A stretch of 64,000 nt of DNA from Salinicola acroporae (GTDB lineage: Bacteria; Pseudomonadota; Gammaproteobacteria; Pseudomonadales; Halomonadaceae), in the NCBI RefSeq assembly GCF_003206615.1, contig NZ_PZJW01000002.1:295803-359802 (forward strand), in the 5' to 3' direction. Within the stretch, counting starts at the first letter, position 1, and the number at the start of each line of letters is the position of its first letter. Shown here piece after piece: positions 8,672 through 17,523 of the stretch. The notes under the pieces were generated by a model. That model saw only the letters and a list, made by a program, of their open reading frames with translations, did not search any database and was not told the origin of the DNA. Position numbers and translations under genes: made by a program.

Positions 8672-9838
8672 TTATCTCCGGGAGGACTCGTCAGCCAGTA
8701 GACGATCCAGACGCAGCAGCGCCTCCTCCAGCCAGCTTCGCGGCATGCCGAAGTTGAGCCTGACAAAGCCCGGCCAGCCGAAAGCCGCACCATCGGACAG
8801 CGCGACACGAGCCTCCTCGAGCAGCCGTTGCTGCGGGGCGTCGGCCAATGCGCTTCGGCGCAGATCCAGCCAAGCCAGATAGGTCGCCTGCGGCGTCGAC
8901 ATCGTGACGCCTGGCCAGCGCGAAACGTGCGCTTCGACCATGGTCAGATTCCCGCGCAACTCCGCGAGAAGCGCCTGGCGCCACGCTTCGCAATCCGCAT
9001 AGGCCGCCAGCGATGCGCTGAGCCCCAGCACGTTGACGCTGGGCAGGAGACCGGCCGCCGCGGTCCGAAACCGATCGCGCAGCGCATCGTCACTGATGAT
9101 CGCGCAGGCCGAGGACAAGCCCGCGATATTGAATGTCTTCGACGGCGCCCAGAACGTAATCAGTCGCGATGCCAACGCCGGGCAGAGCTGTCCCAGCGGT
9201 TGGTGTGGCAATGACGGATCGAGAATCAGATCACAGTGCAGTTCGTCGGAGAGCACGATCAGGTCATGGCGCTCCGCCAGTTCGGCCAGGCCCTGAAGCT
9301 CATCGGCGCTCCAGACCCGCCCGGTCGGATTGTGCGGATGGCACCACAGCAGCACCCGCGTATTCGGCCTGATGGCGGCTTCGAGCGCTGCGAGATCGAG
9401 CCGCCACGGCTCGCCCGCTGCCGCCGGCTCCGCCAGCTCGAAAGTCTGGGCCTCGCGCCCGGTGTTTTTCGCCACGCTCAGAAAGGGCGGATAGATCGGT
9501 GTCGCCGTGAGCACGCCCTGCCCCGGCTCGCTGAAGGCCATGGCGGCCAGGTTGAGTGCCGGTACCACGCCGGGCACCCAGCACTGCCACTCGGCTTCGA
9601 TCGGCCAGTCGTAGTGATGCCGACTCCACTCGCAAAGGGTTTGCTTCAGCGCCGCGGAAACATCACCGTAGCCGAACACGCCGTGCTCGACGCGGGCCTC
9701 CAGCGCGGAGAGAATCGCCGGTGGCGAACGGAAGTCCATGTCGGCCACCCACAGCGGCAGCACGTCCTCCTCATACTGCTGCCACTTCTTGGTCGGATGC
9801 TGGCGGCGATCGATACGCGTGGCAAAATCGAAATTCAC
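8672..9838 (-). CDS. MalY/PatB family PLP-dependent cystathionine beta-lyase
   Basis: Fold-type I PLP enzyme that cleaves C-S bonds of cystathionine or cysteine conjugates to pyruvate, ammonia and a thiol. From the chosen start it has 388 residues, the normal family length. The PLP lysine is K234 in the APSKTFN motif and the PLP-pyridine aspartate is D198 in the SDELHCD motif. The characteristic N-terminal PLWVADMDF segment is at about 28-36. The frame is open well upstream, but homology begins at the GTG at 9838, which encodes MNFDFATRIDRR. Substrate cannot be told from sequence. Confidence 0.88.
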   Translation of the reverse strand: MNFDFATRIDRRQHPTKKWQQYEEDVLPLWVADMDFRSPPAILSALEARVEHGVFGYGDVSAALKQTLCEWSRHHYDWPIEAEWQCWVPGVVPALNLAAMAFSEPGQGVLTATPIYPPFLSVAKNTGREAQTFELAEPAAAGEPWRLDLAALEAAIRPNTRVLLWCHPHNPTGRVWSADELQGLAELAERHDLIVLSDELHCDLILDPSLPHQPLGQLCPALASRLITFWAPSKTFNIAGLSSACAIISDDALRDRFRTAAAGLLPSVNVLGLSASLAAYADCEAWRQALLAELRGNLTMVEAHVSRWPGVTMSTPQATYLAWLDLRRSALADAPQQRLLEEARVALSDGAAFGWPGFVRLNFGMPRSWLEEALLRLDRLLADESSRR

Positions 9839-9859
9839 GATAGTGATCTCATCATCGAA

Positions 9860-10324
9860 ATGAATGGATTGACGAACATGTGCGAGCGGCCTGACGAGAG
9901 TTCTTCCCGACCGTTCTACGCTCGGGTCCTGGCCGGCAGTTCGAAACTGGTCGGCCACTGGCTGATGCTGGGCCAGGCGGACCCGGACCGTCTGGCCATG
10001 ATTCTGGCCGATACGGCGCGCATCGCCAAATTGGGCGAGCCCGAGTCGACGCCGGACGGCGACACGCTGACCCACTGGAGCGGTGACGCCACCCCGCCGC
10101 GCTGGGCGGCCAGAACGGCGCTGTTCCTGCTGGTGCAGATGCCCGCCAAGCCGCTGCCCCGTGATCACGACGAAGCCTGCGCCTGGGCCTACTGTTGGCT
10201 GCACAATCGAGAATTCGAGGCCTGCGAGACGGCACACGCCAGCTTGCCGGGGCACTTGCGCGACTGCCTGGCGGAGCCGCTGGCCGAGGCCTGGCAGGAC
10301 TATCGCGGCCTGCGGCTGATTTGA
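9860..10324 (+). CDS. Hypothetical protein
   Basis: 154-residue protein, divergent from the MalY/PatB gene with only 21 bases between start codons. It contains a tryptophan-rich segment (HWSGDATPPRWAARTALFLL) and ends in WQDYRGLRLI. No signal peptide or clear motif is seen. An alternative ATG lies at 9878. Composition is that of a soluble cytoplasmic protein with normal codon use. I do not recognise the family, and the close divergent start makes the 5' end uncertain. Confidence 0.55.
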   Translation: MNGLTNMCERPDESSSRPFYARVLAGSSKLVGHWLMLGQADPDRLAMILADTARIAKLGEPESTPDGDTLTHWSGDATPPRWAARTALFLLVQMPAKPLPRDHDEACAWAYCWLHNREFEACETAHASLPGHLRDCLAEPLAEAWQDYRGLRLI

Positions 10325-10330
10325 TGCCGG

Positions 10331-10663
10331 TCAGCGACCGGCACCACGCGGCGGCGACTTCGGCACGAAACCCGCAGGCTTGCTGCCCAGCCATTCGGCG
10401 AAGGCACGAATATCGGGATGCGACAACAGCGCCTCACGACTCGCATAATGGTCGGCGAGTTCGCGTTCGCTCAGCGTGCGGTGGAGGTGGGAATGACACG
10501 GTCGACAGACCCACAGCACCGCCGTACGCATCCGCTCGAGGCCATGACGCTTGCGATAGCGCGGCTTGCGGTGCAACGTTCTGGGAATGAGATGATGACG
10601 CGTCAGCGACGCGGAACGCTGGCACAGTGCGCAGCGTTCGGTCATCCCGGCATTCATCACCAT
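10331..10663 (-). CDS. Small HNH endonuclease family protein
   Basis: 110-residue protein with two zinc-binding CxxC pairs (ERCALCQR near the N-terminus and WVCRPCHSHLH in the middle) flanking the HNH core histidines (LTRHHLIPRT). This is the stand-alone single-domain HNH type. Its physiological substrate is unknown. It converges with the hypothetical gene to its left, with 6 bases between stops. The basic segment RKPRYRKRHG would suit nucleic acid binding. Confidence 0.82.
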   Translation of the reverse strand: MVMNAGMTERCALCQRSASLTRHHLIPRTLHRKPRYRKRHGLERMRTAVLWVCRPCHSHLHRTLSERELADHYASREALLSHPDIRAFAEWLGSKPAGFVPKSPPRGAGR

Positions 10664-10748
10664 CGACAGGGAGTCTCCATAGCGTGATCAGCTTAGAAAC
10701 CTCCGCTGGCTTCTCGCAACCCGTCCCGGTCACAATGGCCGTCGCGCC

Positions 10749-11231
10749 ATGACCCCCGCGATCCGCCTGCTCGAGTCACGCGGTGTGGCCCACCAGGTCA
10801 CCAGCTACGAGCTGGCGAGCGACACCGCCGCCCAAGGCTCCTACGGCCTCGATGCCGCGCGGGCGCTCTCGCTACCACCAGCCAGCGTGTTCAAGACGCT
10901 GCTCGCCCAGCTCGACGACGACAGCCTGGTGGTTGCCTTAGTGCCCGTCGATGCCACACTGGATCTCAAGGCGCTGGCCAAGGCCGCCGGCGTCCGCAAG
11001 GCGCGGATGGCGGATGTCCCGGTGGCCGAGCGTGCCACCGGCTACCTGGTCGGTGGCATCAGCCCGCTGGGCCAGAAGAAACGCCTGCCGACCTTTCTCG
11101 ACGAAAGCGCCCTGACGCTCGAGACGCTGCATGTCAGCGGCGGCAGGCGCGGGCTGGAACTGTCGCTGGCACGCGATGACCTGATCACCCTGACCGCGGC
11201 TCGCACCGCGGATCTGGCGCGGCGCGGGTAG
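10749..11231 (+). CDS. ybaK: Cys-tRNA(Pro)/Cys-tRNA(Cys) deacylase YbaK
   Basis: 160-residue trans-editing factor that hydrolyses mischarged Cys-tRNA(Pro). Family features include the N-terminal MTPAIRLLESRGVAHQVTSYE segment, the VFKTLLAQLDD motif carrying the conserved catalytic-pocket lysine (KTL), and the GGISPLGQKKRLPTFLD loop. The next gene starts 8 bases downstream, so it heads a short operon with a hypothetical gene and a DUF501 gene. Confidence 0.94.
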   Translation: MTPAIRLLESRGVAHQVTSYELASDTAAQGSYGLDAARALSLPPASVFKTLLAQLDDDSLVVALVPVDATLDLKALAKAAGVRKARMADVPVAERATGYLVGGISPLGQKKRLPTFLDESALTLETLHVSGGRRGLELSLARDDLITLTAARTADLARRG

Positions 11232-11239
11232 CCCTTCGC

Positions 11240-11569
11240 ATGTCGATCGACTTCGACCTGTGGATCGACCCCGACGACCTCGATCGCCATCGTGCCGTCG
11301 AGCGCGTGCTGGAACACTACTTCATGGAGCGTCTGGCCGATTACCCCCATCTGCGTTTGCCGGGTCCCGACCCCTACGACTATGATGCGCCGTTCAATCG
11401 ACTGCACACCGTGCTGGTCGAGCGCGCCCGCGACTACCTGCTGCGCGAATACCTCTACTCGCCCACGCCGATGCAACTGAGCCAGGCCTTCTACCGCGCC
11501 GTGGCTCGTTCCAACAAGGTCATACTGGATTTCCCCGATGGTGATTCACACCGATCAGAACCCGACTGA
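11240..11569 (+). CDS. Hypothetical protein in the ybaK-DUF501 operon
   Basis: 109-residue acidic protein with many Asp, Tyr and Arg residues (for example LPGPDPYDYDAPFNRLH and SPTPMQLSQAFYR). No signal, membrane segment or known motif is recognised. The start is 8 bases after ybaK and its 3' end overlaps the DUF501 gene by 32 bases in another frame, which supports expression as part of this operon. Function not known. Confidence 0.65.
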   Translation: MSIDFDLWIDPDDLDRHRAVERVLEHYFMERLADYPHLRLPGPDPYDYDAPFNRLHTVLVERARDYLLREYLYSPTPMQLSQAFYRAVARSNKVILDFPDGDSHRSEPD

Positions 11570-12059
11570 TGCCCAACTGGCGATCATCGCCGAGCAACTG
11601 GGCCGCCCGCCCCGCGGCCTCGAGGCGGTCGCCGCCACTGATAGCCAGGGGCGTCCGCTGGTCCTGCGCATGGCGCCGATCGTCGACGATGCGCCCTTTC
11701 CGACGCTCTACTGGCTCTCCTGCGAGCGCCTCAAGGTGGTGCTGTCACGCCTCGAAGCCAGCGGCGTGATCAAGGAGCTAGAGGCACACCTGCAGCAGGA
11801 TCCCGAATGGCTCGCCAGCTATCACCAGAGCCATGCCGATTACGTCCGCCAGCGCTGGCACTTCATGACCGACGAACAGCGCGCGGAGATCGAACGGCGC
11901 GGCTTCGCGCCGCTGATGCGCGAACGGGGTGTCGGTGGCATCACCAACTGGGATCAAGTGCGCTGCCTGCATACCCAGTACGCCCACCACCTGTGCGGCG
12001 ACAACGCCATCGGCCGCTGGCTCGATGCCGAGCACGACGTAGCCGCCAGCATTCCCTGA
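11538..12059 (+). CDS. DUF501 domain-containing protein
   Basis: 173 residues. The core matches DUF501: IAEQLGRPPRGL near the N-terminus, FPTLYWLSCERLK in the middle and GGITNWDQVRCLHTQYAHHL near the C-terminus, with conserved Cys and His residues that could bind metal or act in catalysis. Family function is unknown. It overlaps the previous gene by 32 bases, consistent with translational coupling. Confidence 0.87.
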   Translation: MVIHTDQNPTDAQLAIIAEQLGRPPRGLEAVAATDSQGRPLVLRMAPIVDDAPFPTLYWLSCERLKVVLSRLEASGVIKELEAHLQQDPEWLASYHQSHADYVRQRWHFMTDEQRAEIERRGFAPLMRERGVGGITNWDQVRCLHTQYAHHLCGDNAIGRWLDAEHDVAASIP

Positions 12060-12116
12060 GCGGGGATAGGGGCGGTACCTTTACACTTTCCATCGGTTTT
12101 TCTCAGGAGCGATAGC

Positions 12117-12668
12117 GTGCAGATCTGTGTTTACCTGGGTTCACGTGAAGGCAATGACGACCGCTTCGCCGCGGCGACGGAAGCGCTGGGTGCGGCGATC
12201 GCCAGACGCGGCTGGGGGCTGGTGTACGGTGGCGCCCGTAATGGCCTGATGGGCAAACTCGCCAATGCCTGCCTCGCCGAGGGCGGTGAAGTGATCGGCG
12301 TCATGCCGGAACATCTGGTTCAGCGTGAAGTCTCGCATCATGGCCTGACCCGGCTGATCAGAGTCGACAACATGCACGAGCGCAAGGCCGCCATGGCTGC
12401 TCATGCCGATGCCTTCGTTGCCCTGCCCGGCGGGATCGGCACGTTCGAGGAGCTGTTCGAGATCTGGACCTGGCGCTACCTCGACCTCCATCACAAGCCG
12501 ATCGGCGTGCTCAATGTCGCCGAGTTCTATTCGCCACTGCTGACCTTTCTCGATACCACCGTCGAACACGGTTTTCTCGATGCCTCGACCCGTCGCGCGT
12601 TGGTCGCTGACGCCGATATCGAATCACTGCTGGACCGGCTGGCGGCGGATCGCGACCCGGCCGCCTGA
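12117..12668 (+). CDS. LOG family protein (TIGR00730, Rossmann fold nucleotide hydrolase)
   Basis: 183-residue member of the lysine decarboxylase-like/LOG family, typically cytokinin riboside 5'-monophosphate phosphoribohydrolases or general nucleotide 5'-monophosphate nucleosidases. The diagnostic motif PGGIGTFEE is at 104-112 with the partner R89 in the MHERK motif. The start is GTG, chosen because a CAGGAG Shine-Dalgarno lies 7 bases upstream and the next residues (MQICVYLGSREG) match the family start. Confidence 0.9.
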   Translation: MQICVYLGSREGNDDRFAAATEALGAAIARRGWGLVYGGARNGLMGKLANACLAEGGEVIGVMPEHLVQREVSHHGLTRLIRVDNMHERKAAMAAHADAFVALPGGIGTFEELFEIWTWRYLDLHHKPIGVLNVAEFYSPLLTFLDTTVEHGFLDASTRRALVADADIESLLDRLAADRDPAA

Positions 12669-12834
12669 CGCCTGGCTCAGTCGTACTCAGGACCGGCATC
12701 ACCGCGTCGGTGCCGATCATGAGCCATCCCCTCTCCTACGTGGGTGGCTGCCAGCATGGCGCTGGCATATGACAACGGCGTGGCCATCGCCGGGCTGCTA
12801 GAGTGTAGTGATCACATCAAGGAGGAGCACACCG

Positions 12835-13806
12835 ATGCACGCCATCGCCATCGAATCCGGCCAACTGATCTGGCGCGAGCACGATGATCCCGGCGCGCTG
12901 GGCGCCAGTGAAGTGCGCATCGAAGTCGCCTGGGCAGGCATCAACCGGGCCGACCTGATGCAACGTGGCGGCAACTATCCGCCGCCGCCGGGTGCCTCGG
13001 AGATCCCCGGGCTGGAGGTCAGCGGAACGATCATCGAAATCGGCCGCGGCGTCGAACGCTTCCGGCGCGGCGATCGCGTCTGCGCGCTGCTTGCCGGCGG
13101 CGGCTATGCCGAGCAGGTGGCGGTGGACGAGGCCCAGGTGCTGCCCATCCCGCAGGGCCTGGGTCTGCGGGAGGCGGCGGCCCTACCGGAAGTCTTCGCC
13201 ACCGCTTGGCTCAATCTCTACATGGAGGGGGCGGTGCAGAACGGCCAGCGCGTACTGCTGCACGCCGCCGCCAGTGGCGTTGGCACCGCCGCCATCCAGC
13301 TCTGCAAGGTCTTCGGCAACCCCTGTTTCGTCACCGCGGGCAGCGCCGGCAAGCTGGAGACCTGCTACCAGCTCGGGGCCGACGCCGGCTGGAACCGTCA
13401 CGACGGCAGTTTCGTCGACGCGGTCAAGGCCTGGGGCGGTGCCGACATGATTCTCGACCCGGTCGGCGGCGACTACATCGCGCAGGACCTGGCCGTTCTC
13501 AACCCCGATGGCCGTCTGGTGCTGATCGGACTGATGGGCGGAGTCGAGGCGCAGGTCAATCTGGGACGCATGCTGATGAAGCGCCAACGCCTGATCGGCT
13601 CGACTCTGCGCTCGCGCTCGGCCAGAGCCAAGGGTGCCATTCTCGATGCGCTCCATGCCCATGTGTGGCCCAAGCTGGCCAGTGGCGAGATCAAGCCCCT
13701 GATCGCCGGCACCTGGTCGGTACAGGAAGCGGAGACGGCGATGCAGCATCTGTCCGACAACGCCAATACCGGCAAGATCCTGCTGAGCGTCAGCGGCGAG
13801 GGATGA
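12835..13806 (+). CDS. NAD(P)H quinone oxidoreductase, PIG3 family
   Basis: Zinc-free MDR-superfamily oxidoreductase of 323 residues, cytoplasmic, reducing quinones or enals with NADPH. The N-terminal GroES-like domain (motifs AGINRADLMQRGGNYPPPPG and PGLEVSG) is followed by a Rossmann domain (HAAASGVGTAAIQL). The catalytic zinc ligands of alcohol dehydrogenases are absent. A GGAGGAG Shine-Dalgarno at 12821-12827 fixes the ATG at 12835; an in-frame GTG at 12808 is not favoured. Confidence 0.9.
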   Translation: MHAIAIESGQLIWREHDDPGALGASEVRIEVAWAGINRADLMQRGGNYPPPPGASEIPGLEVSGTIIEIGRGVERFRRGDRVCALLAGGGYAEQVAVDEAQVLPIPQGLGLREAAALPEVFATAWLNLYMEGAVQNGQRVLLHAAASGVGTAAIQLCKVFGNPCFVTAGSAGKLETCYQLGADAGWNRHDGSFVDAVKAWGGADMILDPVGGDYIAQDLAVLNPDGRLVLIGLMGGVEAQVNLGRMLMKRQRLIGSTLRSRSARAKGAILDALHAHVWPKLASGEIKPLIAGTWSVQEAETAMQHLSDNANTGKILLSVSGEG

Positions 13807-13827
13807 GCCGGCGCAGTATGCCGGGGT

Positions 13828-14000
13828 CTGTGCGAAAAGTTGGGGGGCGAAGGCCAGACCGGGGCGCGCAGCCAAGGCAGAAATCGGCGACAAGTCGTCA
13901 GGATCGACGATTTGGACAGCGCCGCCGCACGAAGAGAGCGACAAGGATGTCGCGACCCGGCTGACGCCGTGTTGCCGAGCAAGGCAGTGTTCGTACACAG
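13828..14000. repeat. Candidate MITE-like element with imperfect terminal inverted repeats
   Basis: About 173 bases between the quinone oxidoreductase and exonuclease stop codons. The left end reads CTGTGCGAAAAGT and the reverse complement of the right end reads CTGTGTACGAACACT, an imperfect terminal inverted repeat. There is no plausible gene inside. It ends 3 bases before the downstream stop codon. The size and termini would suit a non-autonomous transposon relic, but no second copy occurs in this window. Confidence 0.4.
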
Positions 14001-14003
14001 CCG

Positions 14004-14513
14004 CTAGTCGACGCCCAGCGTGGCCTTGTAGGTCAACTGCAGCAGCCGGGCGTCGTCGCCGGCACGATGACGTCGAATGTCATACTCCGCAGCGATCCGC
14101 TCCTTGGTTTGGGCCCAGCACTCGGTCTGGGCCTCGCTCAGCAGGCGCCGCAAGGCCTCCAGCCGGAACCGCGGCAGCATGCGGGCCTGATCGAAAAGCA
14201 GCGATAGCCAGGTATTGTCGTAGCCCCAGCTATCACTGTAAGCGATGCCGGTCGCCGCCAGTTCGTCGTTGAGCCAGCGTGCGACCTCGATCGGCGGATG
14301 GCCCTCGCGGATCAGGCGAGCGCGGGATATCCCGTGCAGCAGTTCGGCCTTGGGGTCCCAATGGGTCCACTCCTGCACCGGCTGGATCAGGAATGCGCAG
14401 CGGCTGCCATCGGGCCGGGCCAGGCCGACCTCGATGGGATAACTGCCGCGGCCAAAACCGGAGGCCTCGATATCTAGCAGGGTGGGCAGCAACACGTCAC
14501 GGGCTCCTTCCAT
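14004..14513 (-). CDS. 3'-5' exonuclease-like protein (DEDD superfamily)
   Basis: 169-residue protein resembling RNase T/DnaQ-type exonucleases. The N-terminal LLDIEASGFG carries the first Asp-Glu pair, and later DSWGYDNTWL and HRAGDDARLL would supply the remaining acidic residues and a histidine. It is shorter than typical epsilon or RNase T proteins, and the substrate is not predictable. The Shine-Dalgarno at the ATG is weak. It is a single gene on the minus strand. Confidence 0.75.
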   Translation of the reverse strand: MEGARDVLLPTLLDIEASGFGRGSYPIEVGLARPDGSRCAFLIQPVQEWTHWDPKAELLHGISRARLIREGHPPIEVARWLNDELAATGIAYSDSWGYDNTWLSLLFDQARMLPRFRLEALRRLLSEAQTECWAQTKERIAAEYDIRRHRAGDDARLLQLTYKATLGVD

Positions 14514-14636
14514 GATGCCGTCTCATCTTGCGACGCCGATGATGCGCCATCATGACAGTGTTGAAGCGCGACTTCATCCCGCCACCGGGCTGGAGGAAAG
14601 TCACGCGGCGGGAGGCCCGGAGAGGTGGCGTGCGTC

Positions 14637-15152
14637 TCAGTGCGCCGCGAGCGCGGCGGGCGCCTCGCCGGCGGGGCTGTCTTCGCTGAGCTGGCGGGTC
14701 CAGCGCTGCCAGTCGTCCGCACGAGCGGGATCACGGGGCAGGCCCAGCTCGCCGTGCCGGTAGGCATCGGCCAGCCGCTTGGCGGCCTGGAGATGGCCAT
14801 TCTCTCCCGCGCGAGCGTACCAGGTCACCGCGTGATGCTCGTTGGGCTGGTACTGCGAACATCCCAGCTCGTAGATGCGTCCGGCCTGGTATTGCGCATG
14901 ACGATCCCCCTGCTGGGCCGCCTGCAGGACGTAACGCGCGCCCGTGGACTTGTCACGGGGAGAGATGCCCCGGTGCATCAGCACCCGGCCGTAGAGCGAT
15001 CGCGCCGGCACATGGCCGGCATCGGCACAACGCTTGAACCAGCGCAGCATCAATCGCTGCTTGCCCGGTGACCGCGTCATCCAGCGCGTGTGGCTGAGCT
15101 GCGTGGCCAGACGGAACTCGAATCGCGTAAAGAAAGAAAACGTCTGTGGCAT
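14637..15152 (-). CDS. Sel1 repeat family protein
   Basis: 171 residues with Sel1-like (TPR-related) repeats: AGHVPARSLYGRVLMHRG, DKSTGARYVLQAAQQGDRHA and HHAVTWYARAGENGHLQAAK. Each has the A-x2-W/Y-Y/L-x2-A-A/G-x2-G spacing of the family. Such proteins are usually protein-interaction scaffolds, often in signalling or envelope processes. No cleavable signal peptide is evident. The partner is unknown. Confidence 0.82.
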   Translation of the reverse strand: MPQTFSFFTRFEFRLATQLSHTRWMTRSPGKQRLMLRWFKRCADAGHVPARSLYGRVLMHRGISPRDKSTGARYVLQAAQQGDRHAQYQAGRIYELGCSQYQPNEHHAVTWYARAGENGHLQAAKRLADAYRHGELGLPRDPARADDWQRWTRQLSEDSPAGEAPAALAAH

Positions 15153-15468
15153 AACTGACAGTGACCCTGGAGACTGGGACCCGTTAACGGTCCGAACTAC
15201 CGTGTCGATCTGGACGCATCTTGTTTTCTATTACCGCAACACCAGGCAAGGCTCTATGGCGCATCGGAATCGACTCTTCACAGGCGCGCTCGGCCGAGGC
15301 CGGGCGGCGAAAGGCCGCAAGGATACGCCTGCCCGCGTGGCGACTCAACCCCTCGCGCCCGGCGCCGGTTTGCCGCTTTCCGACGGCGCCAGTAACATAC
15401 GATTTCCAACGGTTTTTCCGTGACGTTTCAGGCTCGTCAACATCCGTTTTCCCTATCTGGAGCGCAAC
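15153..15468. other. Intergenic region without a recognised gene
   Basis: 316 bases between the divergent Sel1-repeat and aldo-keto reductase genes. It should contain both promoters, but no convincing -35/-10 pair or operator palindrome stands out. Short open frames here have no family features. Confidence 0.5.
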
Positions 15469-16506
15469 ATGCAGCGACGCCCCCTTGGCAAGACTGGCAT
15501 GCAGGTCTCGCGCCTGTGTCTAGGCACCATGACGTTCGGCGAACAGAACACCGAGGCCGAGGCGCACGAGCAGCTCGATCGTGCCATCGCCGCCGGCATC
15601 AACTTCATCGACGCCGCCGAGATGTATCCGGTGCCGCCGAAGCCGGAAACCCAGGGCCGTACCGAGGCCTACATCGGCAGCTGGCTGAAGCAGCGCGGCA
15701 AGCGCGACGATCTGATCATCGCCAGCAAGGCAGCGGGTGCCGGACGCGGCATGGCGCATCTGCGCGGCGGTCCGCGACACACCCGCGAACAGATTCATCA
15801 GGCGCTGGATGCAAGTCTCGAGCGCCTGCAGACCGACTATCTCGATCTCTACCAGCTCCACTGGCCGGACCGTCACGTCAACTGCTTCGGCCAACTGGGC
15901 TACCTGCCGGGCGACGATAGCGACGCGACGCCGCTGGAGGAGACCCTGGGCGCACTGAAAGAGGCCGTCGATGCCGGCAAGATCCGCGCCGTCGGGCTCT
16001 CCAACGACACGCCCTGGGGCGTCATGCGCTGCCTGCATCTGGCCGAGACCCAGGGCCTGCCGCGCGTGGCCAGCGTTCAGAACCCCTACAACCTGCTCAA
16101 CCGCAGTTTCGAGATCGGCCTCTCCGAGATCGCCCATCGCGAGTCCGTCGGCCTGCTGGCCTACTCTCCCCTGGCCTTCGGGGTGCTGTCGGGCAAATAT
16201 CTCGACGGCCAGAAGCCGCCCAAGGGCCGGCTGACGCTGTTCGAGCGCTTCTCCCGCTACACCTCCGAGCTCGCGCAGGAGGCAACCCAGGCCTACGTCG
16301 ACATCGCCCGCGGGCACGGCCTGGACCCGGCCCAGATGGCATTGGCCTATGTGACCTCGCGGCCTTTCGTCACCAGCAACATCATCGGTGCGACCACGCT
16401 CGAGCAACTCGATGCCAATATCGATAGCGATGGACTCGAGCTGTCCGCCGAAGTCCTCGAGGCGATCGAGGGCGTGCATCGACGAATTTCCAACCCCTGC
16501 CCATGA
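15469..16506 (+). CDS. NADP(H)-dependent aldo-keto reductase (Tas-like)
   Basis: 345-residue aldo-keto reductase with a TIM-barrel fold. The catalytic tetrad is visible: D48 and Y53 (NFIDAAEMYP), K87 (ASKAAG) and H131 (LYQLHWPDRH). The length and the long insertion after the barrel's second strand (PPKPETQGRTEAYIGSWL) match the E. coli Tas type. The physiological carbonyl substrate is unknown. A TGGAG Shine-Dalgarno precedes the ATG. Confidence 0.9.
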   Translation: MQRRPLGKTGMQVSRLCLGTMTFGEQNTEAEAHEQLDRAIAAGINFIDAAEMYPVPPKPETQGRTEAYIGSWLKQRGKRDDLIIASKAAGAGRGMAHLRGGPRHTREQIHQALDASLERLQTDYLDLYQLHWPDRHVNCFGQLGYLPGDDSDATPLEETLGALKEAVDAGKIRAVGLSNDTPWGVMRCLHLAETQGLPRVASVQNPYNLLNRSFEIGLSEIAHRESVGLLAYSPLAFGVLSGKYLDGQKPPKGRLTLFERFSRYTSELAQEATQAYVDIARGHGLDPAQMALAYVTSRPFVTSNIIGATTLEQLDANIDSDGLELSAEVLEAIEGVHRRISNPCP

Positions 16507-16545
16507 AACTCGGCCCTGAGACTCGTTTCCGAAACTCGGTCCTGA
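16505..16545 (+). repeat. Short direct repeat downstream of the aldo-keto reductase gene
   Basis: GAAACTCGGCCCTGA at 16505-16519 recurs as GAAACTCGGTCCTGA at 16531-16545 (14 of 15 identical, 26-base period). It begins at the stop codon of the preceding gene and lies upstream of yaaA. Role unknown. Confidence 0.6.
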
Positions 16546-16599
16546 TGGTCGCCGCCGCCGGCGACCGATAACGCCACTGCCAACACGGGTAAGCGCGCC

Positions 16600-17382
16600 A
16601 TGCTCAGCATCCTCTCTCCGGCCAAGACCCTGGATTTCGAGACGCCCCCGACGACCCGGGACGTCACCCGGCCCGATTATCTCGACCTGAGTCGCGAGCT
16701 GATCGATATCCTGCGCGGCTATTCCCCCCAGCAGCTTTCAGAGCTGATGGGCATCAGCGACAAGCTCGCCGGGCTCAACGCCGCCCGTTACGCCGACTGG
16801 AAGACACCGTTCTCGCTGGATAACGCCAAGCCAGCAGCGCAGGCCTTCCAGGGCGATGTCTACGTCGGGCTGGAGGCGACCTCCTTCAGCCAGGCAGACA
16901 ACGCCTTTGCTCAGGATCACCTACGGATTCTGTCCGGGCTCTACGGCATGCTGCGACCGCTGGATCTGATCCAGCCCTATCGTCTGGAAATGGGCATCCC
17001 GCTGGAAAATGCCGCCGGCAAGGATCTCTACGCCTACTGGCGGGAGCGGCTGACGCCCGACCTGGACCAGGCCGTCGCGGCCAGCGGCAGCTCGACGCTG
17101 GTCAACCTCGCTTCCAACGAATACAGCAAGGCGATCGACTTCAAGAGACTCCAGGCCGACGTGGTCTCGCCGGTATTCCAGGACGAGAAGAACGGCCAGT
17201 TCAAGATCATCAGCTTCTATGCCAAGAAGGCCCGTGGCCTGATGGCCGCCTGGCTGGTTCGTGAACGAATCGAGGACCCCGTGGCATTGACCGAGTTCGA
17301 TGTCGCCGGCTACCGCCATGCGCCCGATGAGTCCAAGCCGGGTAAACCTGTCTTCCGCCGCCGCGAACGGGATCGTGAATAG
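16600..17382 (+). CDS. yaaA: Peroxide stress protein YaaA
   Basis: 260-residue member of the YaaA/DUF328 family, which limits intracellular free iron and protects against hydrogen peroxide. Conserved features are the N-terminal [15 protein letters not shown], the central [21 protein letters not shown] segment and [15 protein letters not shown] near the C-terminus. The length is typical. The Shine-Dalgarno is weak. No OxyR site was identified by eye. Confidence 0.95.
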   Translation: MLSILSPAKTLDFETPPTTRDVTRPDYLDLSRELIDILRGYSPQQLSELMGISDKLAGLNAARYADWKTPFSLDNAKPAAQAFQGDVYVGLEATSFSQADNAFAQDHLRILSGLYGMLRPLDLIQPYRLEMGIPLENAAGKDLYAYWRERLTPDLDQAVAASGSSTLVNLASNEYSKAIDFKRLQADVVSPVFQDEKNGQFKIISFYAKKARGLMAAWLVRERIEDPVALTEFDVAGYRHAPDESKPGKPVFRRRERDRE

Positions 17383-17523
17383 ATAGAGAGATGCGACCAA
17401 AGAATCGGAGCGAATGGCACGCCGTTCAGCTTCCATTCACACCCGTCTGCAACAATGCCCGCAGCAACGAGTGCGCGACATCGTCACTCGACACGCAATA
17501 ACGCTGATTTTCAGGAGAACGCC

